NCBI RefSeq assembly: GCF_000373565.1
Contig: NZ_KB891800.1
Location: 124,001-188,000, forward strand
From: Streptomyces sp. HmicA12
GTDB taxonomy: Bacteria > Actinomycetota > Actinomycetes > Streptomycetales > Streptomycetaceae
Direction of reading: 5' to 3'
Length of the DNA stretch: 64,000 nucleotides
Positions 51,667-59,659 of the stretch are shown in pieces; positions within the stretch are counted from its first letter, which is position 1, and every line of letters starts with the position of its first letter. The translations under genes and the position numbers were made by a program. A model generated the notes under the pieces. It worked only from the letters and a program-made list of their open reading frames with translations. It searched no databases and had not been told where the DNA came from.

Positions 51667-53061
51667 TCACCACGCCTCCCCTTCGATCAGTGCGTCGGTG
51701 GTGCCTTCTTCGCGGGCGGTCTCTCGGTTGTGCTCGATGTCGCGGCGGATGTTGGCGGCGAGCCAGGACTCCCCCGGGGTGTGGCCGTGTCCGGCGTAGC
51801 TCCAGTGCGCGAGCGTGAGGGTGGTCTCCTCGGGGATCTCGTCGGGGTCGGGCAGGCCGAGGGCGGCGCGGTGTTGGGCGGCGCGGTAGTCGGCGCGGAC
51901 CTGGCGGAGGGCTCCGAGGGTGGTGGAGTAGCGGCGGGACTTGGTGGAGAAGTGGCCGCGGAAGCCGAGCATGTGGGCCCAGTCGCGGAGCTTCCGGTCC
52001 GGGTACGCCGCGTGTAGGTCAAGGCATGCCTCGATCAGTCGCCGGGGGTGGTCGGGCACGTCGAGGAGGACGAGCGCTTCCCTGTTGCCGATCCGGCGGT
52101 CCACGGTGCCCGTGGTCTCGGCCGCTTTGGTGGCGTACTTGGCGACGTAGGAGGCCACGGCCTGTTCGGTGATCTCGGAGCCGTCCCCGAACGCCTTGAT
52201 CTCGCGCACGTCGAGGCGGTCACCCCAGCACAGGACGCGGGCCGGGTGGTCGCCGGAGGCGTCCAGGTCGACACGGACCCGGGCAGCCGCGGCATGGATC
52301 GCGTCGGTCAGCAGCTCGACGCTCGCCCAGTGGTGCGGCGGGGAGTCAGGTCCGTCGGGACCGTCGAAGCGGATCACGGCGTGGAAGTGGATGGCACCGC
52401 GCTTTTGGTACTCGGCCACCTTGCCGAAGGACACCTTGGACTGCTCGCGGGCCGCCTTCTGGGTGAGGCCCGCGCGGGCGGCGATCTCGCGGCGCAGGTA
52501 GATCGTGAAGAAGCGCCACAGCTCGGAGGCGTGGTTGTTCCACAGCACCGCGCCCGCGTAGTCGTAGCTGTCCGGGTCGAGCGGCGTGCCCAACTCGAGC
52601 GAGTCCTCGGGGTGTCGGGTGCCGCAGCGGCAGGGCCGGTTGTCGGGCCGGTTGTGGACCGGGCCGAACGACGGGGCGGTGAGGGTGGCGAAGACGCGGG
52701 GGTGGTCGCGGATGGTGTGCGGGGTGCCCTTGTCCGGGTCGCCGACGAGTCCGGCGCGGATCAGGTGGTAGGTGTCCCCGGCGTAGGTCCAGGCGCACGA
52801 GGGGCAGCGGGAGGCCCGGCGGTTGCCGCACGCGATGCGGAGCTTGCCGCCGGGCTCGGTGTCGGTCGAGTAGGAGAACAGGGCTTGGCCGGTGGCGCGG
52901 TCGCGGGTGACGGTCGAGCCCTGGAGGTGGATCGGGTCGGAGCAGCCGCCGGTACGGCGGATCTGGTCTTGGATGCGGTCGAAGCCCGGGGACCCGGCGA
53001 CCCTCAGCACGTCGGCGAGGGTGGCCGGGTCCAGGCCCGCCATGGTGGCGGTGTCGGTCAT
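51667..53061 (-). CDS. repSA: RepSA-type replication initiator
   Basis: 464 aa from ATG 53061. Cysteine pairs GNRRASRCPSCAWTYAGDTYHLI and NRPCRCGTRHPED look like zinc sites. The HUH-type motif GAIHFHAVIRFDG gives the two metal-binding His of rolling-circle initiators, and FATLTAPSFGPVHN and YVAKYATKAAETTG follow the pSAM2 RepSA pattern. It nicks the element's origin for rolling-circle replication of the excised form. Long Ala/Arg-rich C-terminus. Overlaps xis. Confidence 0.92.
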   Translation of the reverse strand: MTDTATMAGLDPATLADVLRVAGSPGFDRIQDQIRRTGGCSDPIHLQGSTVTRDRATGQALFSYSTDTEPGGKLRIACGNRRASRCPSCAWTYAGDTYHLIRAGLVGDPDKGTPHTIRDHPRVFATLTAPSFGPVHNRPDNRPCRCGTRHPEDSLELGTPLDPDSYDYAGAVLWNNHASELWRFFTIYLRREIAARAGLTQKAAREQSKVSFGKVAEYQKRGAIHFHAVIRFDGPDGPDSPPHHWASVELLTDAIHAAAARVRVDLDASGDHPARVLCWGDRLDVREIKAFGDGSEITEQAVASYVAKYATKAAETTGTVDRRIGNREALVLLDVPDHPRRLIEACLDLHAAYPDRKLRDWAHMLGFRGHFSTKSRRYSTTLGALRQVRADYRAAQHRAALGLPDPDEIPEETTLTLAHWSYAGHGHTPGESWLAANIRRDIEHNRETAREEGTTDALIEGEAW

Positions 53062-53063
53062 GG

Positions 53064-53258
53064 TCAGCGTCCCGTCCGGTGGTGGGCGGGGCCGTGGTTG
53101 GCGGTGTAGCCGTCGACGAGGGCCTTGACCTGTGCGTCGCCCTTGGCGGTGGCCGAGGCACCACAGTGGCAGACCGCGGACGCGGTGGCGGGGGCGGAAG
53201 GCGAGGGCTTGCTGATGTGCAGTCCGGGCCGCTCGGGGGTCGGGGTCAGCTCAGCCAT
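53064..53258 (-). CDS. Small CxC-containing AICE protein
   Basis: 64 aa (MAELTPTPERPGLHISKPSPSAPATASAVCHCGASATAKGDAQVKALVDGYTANHGPAHHRTG). One C-x-C pair and a C-terminal helix with three His could bind a metal. It ends 3 bp before repSA begins. Not named; AICEs of this type carry short zinc-knuckle proteins here. Confidence 0.6.
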   Translation of the reverse strand: MAELTPTPERPGLHISKPSPSAPATASAVCHCGASATAKGDAQVKALVDGYTANHGPAHHRTGR

Positions 53259-53263
53259 CGCGG

Positions 53264-53449
53264 TCACCGCCCGACGCGAACGAGGGTGGCGGCCGGAGTG
53301 GTGCGGCCGTGGCCCTTGCAGGTGGGGCAGGTGGCGGTGAGGGTCTGGCGGGAGCCGTCGCGGTTGCGCAGGCCGGTGGTGATCGCGACGACGGGGAAGC
53401 CGTCGCAGTCGGAGCAGATGCGCGCGCGGGCAGGGGTGGGCTGGGACAT
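53264..53449 (-). CDS. Small zinc-ribbon protein (two CxxC)
   Basis: 61 aa (MSQPTPARARICSDCDGFPVVAITTGLRNRDGSRQTLTATCPTCKGHGRT). Two CxxC knuckles in C-x2-C ... C-x2-C-x-G-x-G form, as in DnaJ-like zinc ribbons. Starts 93 bp downstream of the 61-aa neighbour's end. Probably transfer or DNA-binding related; function unknown. Confidence 0.7.
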   Translation of the reverse strand: MSQPTPARARICSDCDGFPVVAITTGLRNRDGSRQTLTATCPTCKGHGRTTPAATLVRVGR

Positions 53450-53542
53450 GATGGGACTTCCCTTTCGGGTCCGTTGAATCAGGAGGGGTGGAGCCGTCCG
53501 GGGCGGCGGAAGTTTGGCGACCGAGGCCGCCCCGGGCGGTGT

Positions 53543-53728
53543 TTAGAGTTCGGAGCGCTTGATGCCCGTGACCTTGCGGAAAATCTTGTAGTCCTGGTCC
53601 GTTGCCGAGCCGTCGCCGATCCGATCGCGGATCGCGTTGAGCTCTTCGCTTCCCCGGCGCTTCTCCGCCTGGAGGGCGCGGTCCGCCGCAGCGTGGTCGA
53701 CTTCCTGACGCTTGCTGAAGATGCCCAT
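53543..53728 (-). CDS. Small Lys/Arg-rich helical AICE protein
   Basis: 61 aa (MGIFSKRQEVDHAAADRALQAEKRRGSEELNAIRDRIGDGSATDQDYKIFRKVTGIKRSEL). Highly charged amphipathic helices, no Cys. Sits between the zinc-ribbon gene and the SpdD-like gene, tightly packed (2 bp from the next). Unassigned. Confidence 0.65.
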   Translation of the reverse strand: MGIFSKRQEVDHAAADRALQAEKRRGSEELNAIRDRIGDGSATDQDYKIFRKVTGIKRSEL

Positions 53729-53730
53729 GG

Positions 53731-54054
53731 TCAGGACTTCCTTTCCTGGTTGATGAGTGAGCGGATGACAAGTGCGACGATCGCGAGCGAGCCCGCGGTG
53801 ATGGCGACCGCGAGGAGCATGGAGACCAGCACGGCGCCGACCACGAGGACCGCGGCGGTACCGCTGCCGACGAGGAGGAGCAGCGAGCCGGGGGTGAGCT
53901 GCACCGCGGGCCGCGTGGACGTGGCCGGTGCGGGGGCCGGATTCGAGCAGGAGCAGGCCGGGGCGTGCTGGTGGCCGTTCACGGCGGTGATGCCGCCGAG
54001 CGGGATGATCTGACCGGTCGGCTGGTCGTTGACCGGGACCTTGGGACTGAACAT
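53731..54054 (-). CDS. SpdD-like spread protein
   Basis: 107 aa from ATG 54054 with AAAGGAG upstream. A basic/polar N-terminus (FSPKVPVNDQPTGQIIPLGGITAVNGHQHAPACSCSN), Pro/Ala linker, then two TM helices (LTPGSLLLLVGSGTAAVLVVGAVLVSMLLAVAITAGSLAIVALVIRSLI). Position and composition match SpdD-type plasmid-spreading membrane proteins, thought to help movement of transferred DNA between mycelial compartments. Confidence 0.72.
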   Translation of the reverse strand: MFSPKVPVNDQPTGQIIPLGGITAVNGHQHAPACSCSNPAPAPATSTRPAVQLTPGSLLLLVGSGTAAVLVVGAVLVSMLLAVAITAGSLAIVALVIRSLINQERKS

Positions 54055-54076
54055 CGGGATCTCCTTTCTGTGCAGG

Positions 54077-54232
54077 TCAGTTGATGAGGGCGTCGACGGT
54101 GGGGCCGAGGAAGCTGTGGGCGATGAGGTAGCCGCCAAGCAGGAGCAGGACCACGAGCCAGATCGGCGGGCGGGTGAGCTTGATGCCGAGATAGCCGACG
54201 ACGATCAGGGCGAGCCAGAGCGGGACGTCCAC
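54077..54232 (-). CDS. 51-aa membrane protein in the spread gene cluster
   Basis: GTG start 54232 with GGAGACC upstream: VDVPLWLALIVVGYLGIKLTRPPIWLVVLLLLGGYLIAHSFLGPTVDALIN, stop TGA at 54077-54079. Two TM segments around a short basic loop (KLTRPP). In AICEs a tiny two-TM protein commonly sits between the mobile-element-transfer and SpdD genes. Easily missed because of size. Confidence 0.7.
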   Translation of the reverse strand: MDVPLWLALIVVGYLGIKLTRPPIWLVVLLLLGGYLIAHSFLGPTVDALIN

Positions 54233-54241
54233 GGCGGTCTC

Positions 54242-54430
54242 CTAGGCGGTGCAGCGGTGGGTGCGGGCGGCGAGTTCGGCGGCGGAGCGGTTGTCGTACT
54301 CCGCGGAGAAGTCGCAACGGGGCGCGGTGCAGGCGGCGGCATGACGCTCGCGGCCGCGGGCGTCGAAGAAGCTGGCGACCTGGACCGGGCCGAACTGGCG
54401 GACGTTGCGAAAGCGCCGGTAAACGGTCAT
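54242..54430 (-). CDS. Mobile-element transfer protein, 62 aa
   Basis: MTVYRRFRNVRQFGPVQVASFFDARGRERHAAACTAPRCDFSAEYDNRSAAELAARTHRCTA from ATG 54430 with AAAGG upstream. R-x-R-F-x-x-V-R-x-F-G-P-V-Q-V and a C-x5-C ... C zinc-like pattern are those of the family annotated as mobile element transfer protein in AICEs. Probably a DNA-binding helper of transfer. Confidence 0.8.
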   Translation of the reverse strand: MTVYRRFRNVRQFGPVQVASFFDARGRERHAAACTAPRCDFSAEYDNRSAAELAARTHRCTA

Positions 54431-54449
54431 GACGGGTCTGCCTTTCTGG

Positions 54450-55121
54450 TCAGGTGAGTTGGAGGTGTGCGGCGATCGAGTCGACGACCGTGTCGGGAAG
54501 CCCGAGTTGGGCGCGCAGGTTGTCGACCGGGAGCGGTGTTCCGGTGCTCGCGCGGTGCTGTTCGGCGATCTTTCGGGCGTGGTCCAGGAGTGCCGGCGGA
54601 ACGCTCGCCGGGACCGGAGCCGGTTCCGGAGACGGTTCGGCGGCGGAGAGTTCGGCGGGCGCGGGCGGCTCGGAACGCTCGTCGAGGCCGGGCGCGGGGT
54701 CGGTGCGGTGCAGGTCGACCGCGGGCCCGTCCTCGGTCGGCTCCGGGGTGGCGGGTGCGGTGGCCGGGGTGTGGACGAGGAGCGTGCCGCCGAGGAAGGC
54801 GAGCGCAGGCCATCCCGCGACGACGACCCGCAGCCAGGCCGGAACATGGGCCAGGTCGAGGAAACCGGCAGTCGCGATGTTGGCGCCGAGCGAGGCGAAC
54901 AGGGCGATCACGAACCAGATCCAGGCCGCACGGTCACCGTGGGCGGTGCGCAGGCGCCGCCAGGCCGCGACCAGCAGCAGGTCAACGCTGATCGGGTAGG
55001 CCCATGCCTTCCAGCCGGTCTGTCCGGCAGCGTCGGCCAGGTCATGCAGGTGGGAGAAGGACAGGGCACCGGCAATCACGGCCTGGACGAGTACGGCGTC
55101 CACACGGATCGAGCGGTTCAT
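54450..55121 (-). CDS. DUF2637 (SpdB-type) membrane protein
   Basis: 223 aa (MNRSIRVDAVLVQAVIAGALSFSHLHDLADAAGQTGWKAWAYPISVDLLLVAAWRRLRTAH). Four hydrophobic segments in the first 120 residues with the HLHDLA...GWKAWAYPISVDLL signature of DUF2637. A Pro/Glu-rich linker follows, then a C-terminal helix-turn-helix-like part (LLDHARKIAEQHRASTGTPLPVDNLRAQLGLPDTVVDSIAAHLQL). SpdB-type protein used in intramycelial plasmid spread. Confidence 0.87.
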   Translation of the reverse strand: MNRSIRVDAVLVQAVIAGALSFSHLHDLADAAGQTGWKAWAYPISVDLLLVAAWRRLRTAHGDRAAWIWFVIALFASLGANIATAGFLDLAHVPAWLRVVVAGWPALAFLGGTLLVHTPATAPATPEPTEDGPAVDLHRTDPAPGLDERSEPPAPAELSAAEPSPEPAPVPASVPPALLDHARKIAEQHRASTGTPLPVDNLRAQLGLPDTVVDSIAAHLQLT

Positions 55122-55193
55122 GTCGCTTCACCTCCTTGAGCGTTGGGCCGGGGGCGGGGCGGGGAACGGGTCCGGCCGCCCAGCCCCGGGCGG

Positions 55194-55373
55194 TCATTCG
55201 GCGGGGGCGTCGCCCGAGCCGAGGCAGGTCAGGCAGAGTCCGGCTTGCTGGCCGACGACGCGGTGTTTGCTGCCGACGCGGACGGTCCGGGAGACCTGTC
55301 CGGAGCCCTTGCAGGTCGGGCACTCGGTGCTCTGCGGTGCCGGGGCGGGGGCGGGTGTCTTGACGCGAGCCAT
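55194..55373 (-). CDS. 59-aa double-CxxCxGxG protein
   Basis: From ATG 55373: MARVKTPAPAPAPQSTECPTCKGSGQVSRTVRVGSKHRVVGQQAGLCLTCLGSGDAPAE. Two CxxCxGxG knuckles, the DnaJ zinc-ribbon motif, separated by 27 residues. Too short to be noticed in length-filtered gene calls. Together with the 61-aa ribbon at 53264 it suggests a recurrent small zinc-binding component in this transfer cluster. Confidence 0.72.
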   Translation of the reverse strand: MARVKTPAPAPAPQSTECPTCKGSGQVSRTVRVGSKHRVVGQQAGLCLTCLGSGDAPAE

Positions 55374-55456
55374 GGCGGTGTTCCCTTCCGGTTTCAGGCA
55401 TGGACGGGGTAGGGACTTGGCGCGAGACGGTCACGCCAACCGGGTGGAGCAGCAGG

Positions 55457-56797
55457 TCAGAAGGCTGCCGGAGCCTGCTTCGGCATGGGCGGGATGATCA
55501 GCGTCGGATCGAGCGGCACGACCGGGCGGAAGGGCTCCAGGGCCGGGAGATCCGGGATCAGGTGGGCGAACTCCCGGCAGGCCGCCACGGTTTCGTCGAC
55601 CGAGGTCAACGGGGTACGGATGCGCCCCCAACCACCCGAGGCATCCGCGGCAACGGCCTGCCCGGGTCGGTCGGCGGGGATCGTGCACGCGGCCGGGACC
55701 GACTCCGGGGCCACGTCGTTCAGCCCCATCTCCGCGGTCTGCTTGTCGTTGACCCGGTGCACCACACGGCCGGTGAGCTGAGCCCGGAGCATGGTCGCGC
55801 CCTTGCCCAGCTCGGAGCCGAAGCGCTGCCCGCAAATCTCCAGGTAGATCCCGACCGCGCGGGAGAGCTGCGCGAGCCGGATCAAGCCGGTGACGATGCG
55901 CTCGCGGCGCTCCTCATCCCTCTTGGAGGAGATCAGGAACAGTTCCGCGATCTCGTCGACCAGGAGCACGACGGGCGCCGGACGCAGTCGCTCGGGCAGC
56001 TCCCACAGGTCCGAGACGCCATGCTTGGCCAGCAGGTCGAAGCGGTCCTCCATCTCCGCCACGAGCACATCGATCAGCGAGGCGGCATCGTCCGGGGTCG
56101 TCGCCAGCGCCGACAGCCGCGGGGCGTACCGGGACTGCTCGACACCGCGCTTGCAGTCGATCCCGACCAGGGCAACCGGCAGTTGAGCCAAGCCCCTGAT
56201 CAGATTGCGCTGGTACATGGACTTGCCCGACTGGTTCGCACCGAGAGTCAGCGCGTGCGGGATCTCGCGGTAGTTCCGCTCATACGCGGTGCCGTCGTCC
56301 CGGAGCGCGACCGGCACCACCAGACCGCGCGGAGCCGCCTTCTTCGGCATCTGCACCCGGCGCAGCAGGTCAAAGCCGGTCATCCGCAGTTCCACGAATC
56401 CCGGCTTGGTCGGGCGGACATGGACCGCGTGGACGCCCCAGGCGTGCCGGAGCCGCTCGGAGGCCGCGGCCAGGTCGGCAGGCTCCAGACCGGCAGGAAG
56501 CCGGAGCGTCACCCGCAGGCCGGTCGAGGTGCCCCGCACCCGGCGGATCTTCGGCGGAACCGGCTGCACCTCGCTGCGAGCGACCCGGCGCGACACGAAC
56601 GCCCGCAAGCCGGACGGCTGCACCGTCAGCCCGCACACATCCATCGTGTTCCGGTACGAGAAGGCGAACCGGCCCCAGGCCATCGGCAGGCCGACCGTCG
56701 CCCAGTACGCCCGCGGTGCACGGACCTTGGCGTAGCCGACGCCACCAGCCGCCGCTAAGGCGCCCGACGCCTCCAGCCACACGGTCAGGTCAGCCAT
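55457..56797 (-). CDS. FtsK/SpoIIIE-type transfer ATPase (Tra)
   Basis: 446 aa from ATG 56797. N-terminal TM-like segment (SGALAAAGGVGYAKV). Walker A at residues 186-193, GANQSGKS, within HALTLGANQSGKSMYQRNLIRGLAQLPVALVGIDCKRGVE. Walker B-like VVLLVDEIAELFLIS, and GRVVHRVNDKQTAEMGLNDVAPES. Matches the TraSA type, a hexameric translocase that moves double-stranded DNA between hyphae at conjugation. C-terminal DNA-recognition part is short. Upstream of SpdB, as in pSAM2. Confidence 0.93.
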   Translation of the reverse strand: MADLTVWLEASGALAAAGGVGYAKVRAPRAYWATVGLPMAWGRFAFSYRNTMDVCGLTVQPSGLRAFVSRRVARSEVQPVPPKIRRVRGTSTGLRVTLRLPAGLEPADLAAASERLRHAWGVHAVHVRPTKPGFVELRMTGFDLLRRVQMPKKAAPRGLVVPVALRDDGTAYERNYREIPHALTLGANQSGKSMYQRNLIRGLAQLPVALVGIDCKRGVEQSRYAPRLSALATTPDDAASLIDVLVAEMEDRFDLLAKHGVSDLWELPERLRPAPVVLLVDEIAELFLISSKRDEERRERIVTGLIRLAQLSRAVGIYLEICGQRFGSELGKGATMLRAQLTGRVVHRVNDKQTAEMGLNDVAPESVPAACTIPADRPGQAVAADASGGWGRIRTPLTSVDETVAACREFAHLIPDLPALEPFRPVVPLDPTLIIPPMPKQAPAAF

Positions 56798-56799
56798 GA

Positions 56800-57129
56800 T
56801 CAGGCCCCCGTCGTGATCGCGATCGCGCGGAACGAGATCCCGTGGCGCTTCTCGCCGTTGAAGGTGTTCTCCCAGTCACGGGCCTTGAGCCCGGTCACCC
56901 GGACCGGCATCCCCGGCGTGAGCTCCTTCGGGAGACCCGTCTCCGGGACGGTCACCTGGTAGAGGTTCCCCTCCCCGTCGTCCGAGACCAGCAGCCCCAC
57001 CGTCGACAGCGGCGCGTTCGTCTCCCGGTCCATAGCCCGCTCGCCCGTCTTCTGGTTCACCAGCTTCGGCGTCGGCGCGGTCGCCACGAACACCACAGCG
57101 GTCTTGAGGTCGATCTTGAAGGACGGCAT
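56800..57129 (-). CDS. SCO3933-family AICE regulatory protein
   Basis: 109 aa (MPSFKIDLKTAVVFVATAPTPKLVNQKTGERAMDRETNAPLSTVGLLVSDDGEGNLYQVTVPETGLPKELTPGMPVRVTGLKARDWENTFNGEKRHGISFRAIAI). An OB-fold-like beta protein; the family is annotated as SCO3933-type regulatory protein next to tra genes. Divergent from the GntR gene across the palindromic operators, and 2 bp before tra, so it likely leads the transfer operon. Confidence 0.85.
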   Translation of the reverse strand: MPSFKIDLKTAVVFVATAPTPKLVNQKTGERAMDRETNAPLSTVGLLVSDDGEGNLYQVTVPETGLPKELTPGMPVRVTGLKARDWENTFNGEKRHGISFRAIAITTGA

Positions 57130-57187
57130 ACAGCTCTCCCTGAGTCGATGCGTCGGAGCAGCCCAAAGAAGACCCTCCGGTCCCGCT

Positions 57188-57258
57188 GTCCTAGGACTGC
57201 GGGTTCATTGAGATGACTATGACGCGCAGTCCTAGGACTGTCAACAGTCCTAGGACTG
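57188..57258. promoter_or_regulatory. Three palindromic GntR operators
   Basis: GTCCTAGGAC at 57188-57197, CAGTCCTAGGACTG at 57227-57240, and ACAGTCCTAGGACTGT extending over 57244-57259. The centres of the last two are 18 bp apart, the first 41 bp further. They lie between the divergent SCO3933-like and GntR genes. This is the layout expected for KorSA-like repression of both the transfer operon and the regulator. Confidence 0.85.
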
Positions 57259-57291
57259 TGTTTGACTGGACTCGTCGAGAGGAGTCACGCA

Positions 57292-58095
57292 ATGGCGCCC
57301 AAGTGGCGGGAGCTGGCAGACAAGCTGGCCGAGGAGATCAGACGCGGCGAGCAGGGCAAATACCCTCCGGGCAGGAAGCTGCCGCAGATCAGGGAGTTGG
57401 TGGATGCAGGCGAGGGCTCCAAGTCCACGGTGCATGCCGCCTATAAGGCCTTGGAGGCCGAGGGCCTGGTCACCTCGTCGCGAGGACACGGCACGGTTGT
57501 CCGGCAACAGGTTCCGCTCAAACGGCTTGGCGTTGCCCGCTACGACAAGGCGAAGTGGCGCGACAGTGACGAGGTGGCGTTCATCGCCGACCGGGTCGCC
57601 TCAGGCCGCGGCTACCGCCGAAACGAACAGACTCAGACGGTCAGCCTGATCGAGGCCCCGCCCCTCGTCGCCGCCGCGCACGGGCTCCCCGAAGGGGCCG
57701 AGGTCTACGCACGCGCTCGACTCGTGAAGGAAGGCGACCAGCCGACGCACTCCCTGACCAGCTACTACCGGCCCGAGCACGTCGAGGGCACACGCCTGGT
57801 GGACCCGACACCAGGACCGGCCGGCCGCGGAGGCGGATTCCGGGTGCTGTTCGACGCCGGGTACGAGATCGACCACATGAAGGAAGAGATCTTCGCGCGC
57901 GCCCCCTCTGCCGACGAGGTGAAACTCCTCCAGCTTCCCCCAGGCGAACCCGTTGTCGAACTGCACCGAACGACCTTCACCGCCTCTGACACAGTGGTCG
58001 AGTTCGCTATCGGTGTACACGCGGCTTCGCGCTTCGCCTGGGAGTACGACTTCAAGGTTCCGGACTCAGCGAAAGCCGAGAAGGGGCAGGAATGA
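57292..58095 (+). CDS. GntR-family repressor (KorSA-like)
   Basis: 267 aa from ATG 57292 with AGGAG upstream. Winged HTH at 1-75 (KWRELADKLAEEIRRGEQGKYPPGRKLPQIRELVDAGEGSKSTVHAAYKALEAEGLVTSSRGHGTVV). A UTRA-type effector domain follows (VEVYARARLVKEGDQPTHSLTSYYRPEHVEGTRL ... PGEPVVELHRTTF). As in pSAM2 it probably represses tra/pra expression by binding the adjacent palindromes. Its stop overlaps the YdcF start (ATGA). Confidence 0.92.
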   Translation: MAPKWRELADKLAEEIRRGEQGKYPPGRKLPQIRELVDAGEGSKSTVHAAYKALEAEGLVTSSRGHGTVVRQQVPLKRLGVARYDKAKWRDSDEVAFIADRVASGRGYRRNEQTQTVSLIEAPPLVAAAHGLPEGAEVYARARLVKEGDQPTHSLTSYYRPEHVEGTRLVDPTPGPAGRGGGFRVLFDAGYEIDHMKEEIFARAPSADEVKLLQLPPGEPVVELHRTTFTASDTVVEFAIGVHAASRFAWEYDFKVPDSAKAEKGQE

Positions 58096-58772
58096 TCTCG
58101 ACGCAGGCATGGGCCGACACTCGCCGCTTGTGGGACTACCACCAGATGGGCCACGCCTTGAAGCCGTGCTCGGTCGCGGTCGGCCTGGGGAGCCACGACC
58201 TGGGCGTCGCCGACACGGCGGTAGACCTCTACAAGCGCGGTCTTGCCCCCTTGCTTGTGTTCACCGGAGCCACCAGTCCCACCACGCGCGACCACATGCC
58301 GCGAGGAGAAGGCGTTCACTACCGCGAGCGTGCCCTCGAACTCGGCGTACCCAGTTCGGCAGTGCTCGTAGAGCCTGAAGCCCGCAACACCGGAGAGAAC
58401 ATCCGCTTCTCCAAAGCCCTGTTGGAGGAAGCCGGAGTTGACGTTTCCTCCGTGCTCCTGATCAGCAAGCCGTACGAGGAGCGGCGGGCTTACGCGACGG
58501 CGCGAAAGCTCTGGCCCGAAGTCGAGATCGTCAGCGCGTCCACCCCGATGACGCTCGACGAGTACGTCGACTCCATCGGGGACGCCCGCCTTGTAATCGA
58601 CATGCTCGTTGGCGCCTTGCAGCGACTACTGATCTACCCGGACCAGGGGTTCATGGTCACCCAGCAAGTACCAGACAACGTGATTGCCGCGTACAAACGG
58701 CTCTGCGAAGCAGGCTTTACGGGCCGACTAGTGAGGAACGCGCAGGGTCAGGCTCTGAGCCAGACACGTTGA
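58092..58772 (+). CDS. YdcF (DUF218)-family protein
   Basis: 226 aa from ATG 58092, overlapping the GntR stop. DUF218 features: CSVAVGLGSHDLGVADTAVDLYKRGLAPLLVFTGATS, EALELGVPSSAVLVEPEARNTGENIRFSKALLEEAGVDVSSVLLISKPYEERRAYATARKLWPEVEIVSAS. The E-x-x-A-x-N-T-x-E-N motif is intact. Members bind nucleotide-like ligands or act in envelope biology, but no enzyme function is established. Translationally coupled to the GntR repressor, so perhaps it modulates or responds with it. It overlaps the 3' end of the NERD gene by 25 bp. Confidence 0.85.
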   Translation: MISTQAWADTRRLWDYHQMGHALKPCSVAVGLGSHDLGVADTAVDLYKRGLAPLLVFTGATSPTTRDHMPRGEGVHYRERALELGVPSSAVLVEPEARNTGENIRFSKALLEEAGVDVSSVLLISKPYEERRAYATARKLWPEVEIVSASTPMTLDEYVDSIGDARLVIDMLVGALQRLLIYPDQGFMVTQQVPDNVIAAYKRLCEAGFTGRLVRNAQGQALSQTR

Positions 58773-59659
58773 TGACGCGCCACCGCGTAGACCTGCTCTA
58801 CCTGATCGGGAGCGAGGACTCCGCGGAGCGGACCGAGCGCTGACACCTCACGCTCTTGGTAGACGCGGACGACCTGTTGCGTCACCTCACGATCAAGAGA
58901 CGCGATATCGACGAAGACCAGGACCGGTTCGACAGTGATCGAGAAGTCGCAGTGCCGTTCCAGTACCTCCCTCACGTAGGACGCCTCTGACTTGCTCGCG
59001 GACACGTAGGGGTACGGGCGACCTCTGTTGACCTTTGCCATGGAGTCACCGACCCAGACCGTCGCGCCAGGATGAGTCTTGGTGTTGAGGCTGAACACTC
59101 CGCCGGGCCCGATCAGCAGATGGTCGATGTCGCCGCCGTTGCTCTTGGCAATACCGTGCACGACCCGCCACCCGAGCGCGGTGAGGCGTTCCAGCTCTCG
59201 GCCAACCCGGCGTTCTCCCCTCAGGCCGGTGTACCAGCCGTCCCACTCGGAAGGGCGCCGCAGGAGCTTGTCCCGGAGTCGCTCCGCGGTCGAGGGGCCG
59301 CGCTCAGCCAGCATCCCGACAATCCGTGAGCCCGGTCGATTGCGCGCCAGGTCCTCACTTGGTTCGAGCCGAGGAAGGGGTGCGGGCTTACTGCCAGCAA
59401 GGGGGGTCCGAGGACCACGAGGTTCTTCGGAGGTCCGAGGAAGCGCCGCGGACGATCGCTCTGACGTCTGGGTAACGGTGAGGTCGGAGCCGAGGTGTTG
59501 CCTGAGTAGTTCAAGCGCTTCTGCCTGGTACCTCGGAACCATGATTGTCACGGCCCTCGTAGCGCGATCTGCCCAGGCAACCGCAGTGCCGTCAAGAAGG
59601 TTCACGTAGAGCCGGTCCCGACCGTGCCGCTTCCACGAACTCACCGATAAGCCGCTCAC
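58748..59659 (-). CDS. NERD-domain protein (predicted nuclease-related)
   Basis: 303 aa from GTG 59659 with GGGGGAGG upstream; the open frame continues to about 60130 but the extra part is Arg/Ala-rich noise. Residues about 1-70 are an unclassified beta region (GLSVSSWKRHGRDRLYVNLLDGTAVAWADRATRAVTIMVPRYQAEALELLRQHLG). Residues about 150-290 are the NERD domain: GERRVGRELERLTALGWRVVHGIAKSNGGDIDHLLIGPGGVFSLNTKTHPGATVWVGD, with the D-I-D-H-L-(L)-I-G-P-x-G-V core. NERD proteins are predicted nucleases seen in mobile elements. Target unknown. Confidence 0.85.
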   Translation of the reverse strand: MSGLSVSSWKRHGRDRLYVNLLDGTAVAWADRATRAVTIMVPRYQAEALELLRQHLGSDLTVTQTSERSSAALPRTSEEPRGPRTPLAGSKPAPLPRLEPSEDLARNRPGSRIVGMLAERGPSTAERLRDKLLRRPSEWDGWYTGLRGERRVGRELERLTALGWRVVHGIAKSNGGDIDHLLIGPGGVFSLNTKTHPGATVWVGDSMAKVNRGRPYPYVSASKSEASYVREVLERHCDFSITVEPVLVFVDIASLDREVTQQVVRVYQEREVSALGPLRGVLAPDQVEQVYAVARHQRVWLRA

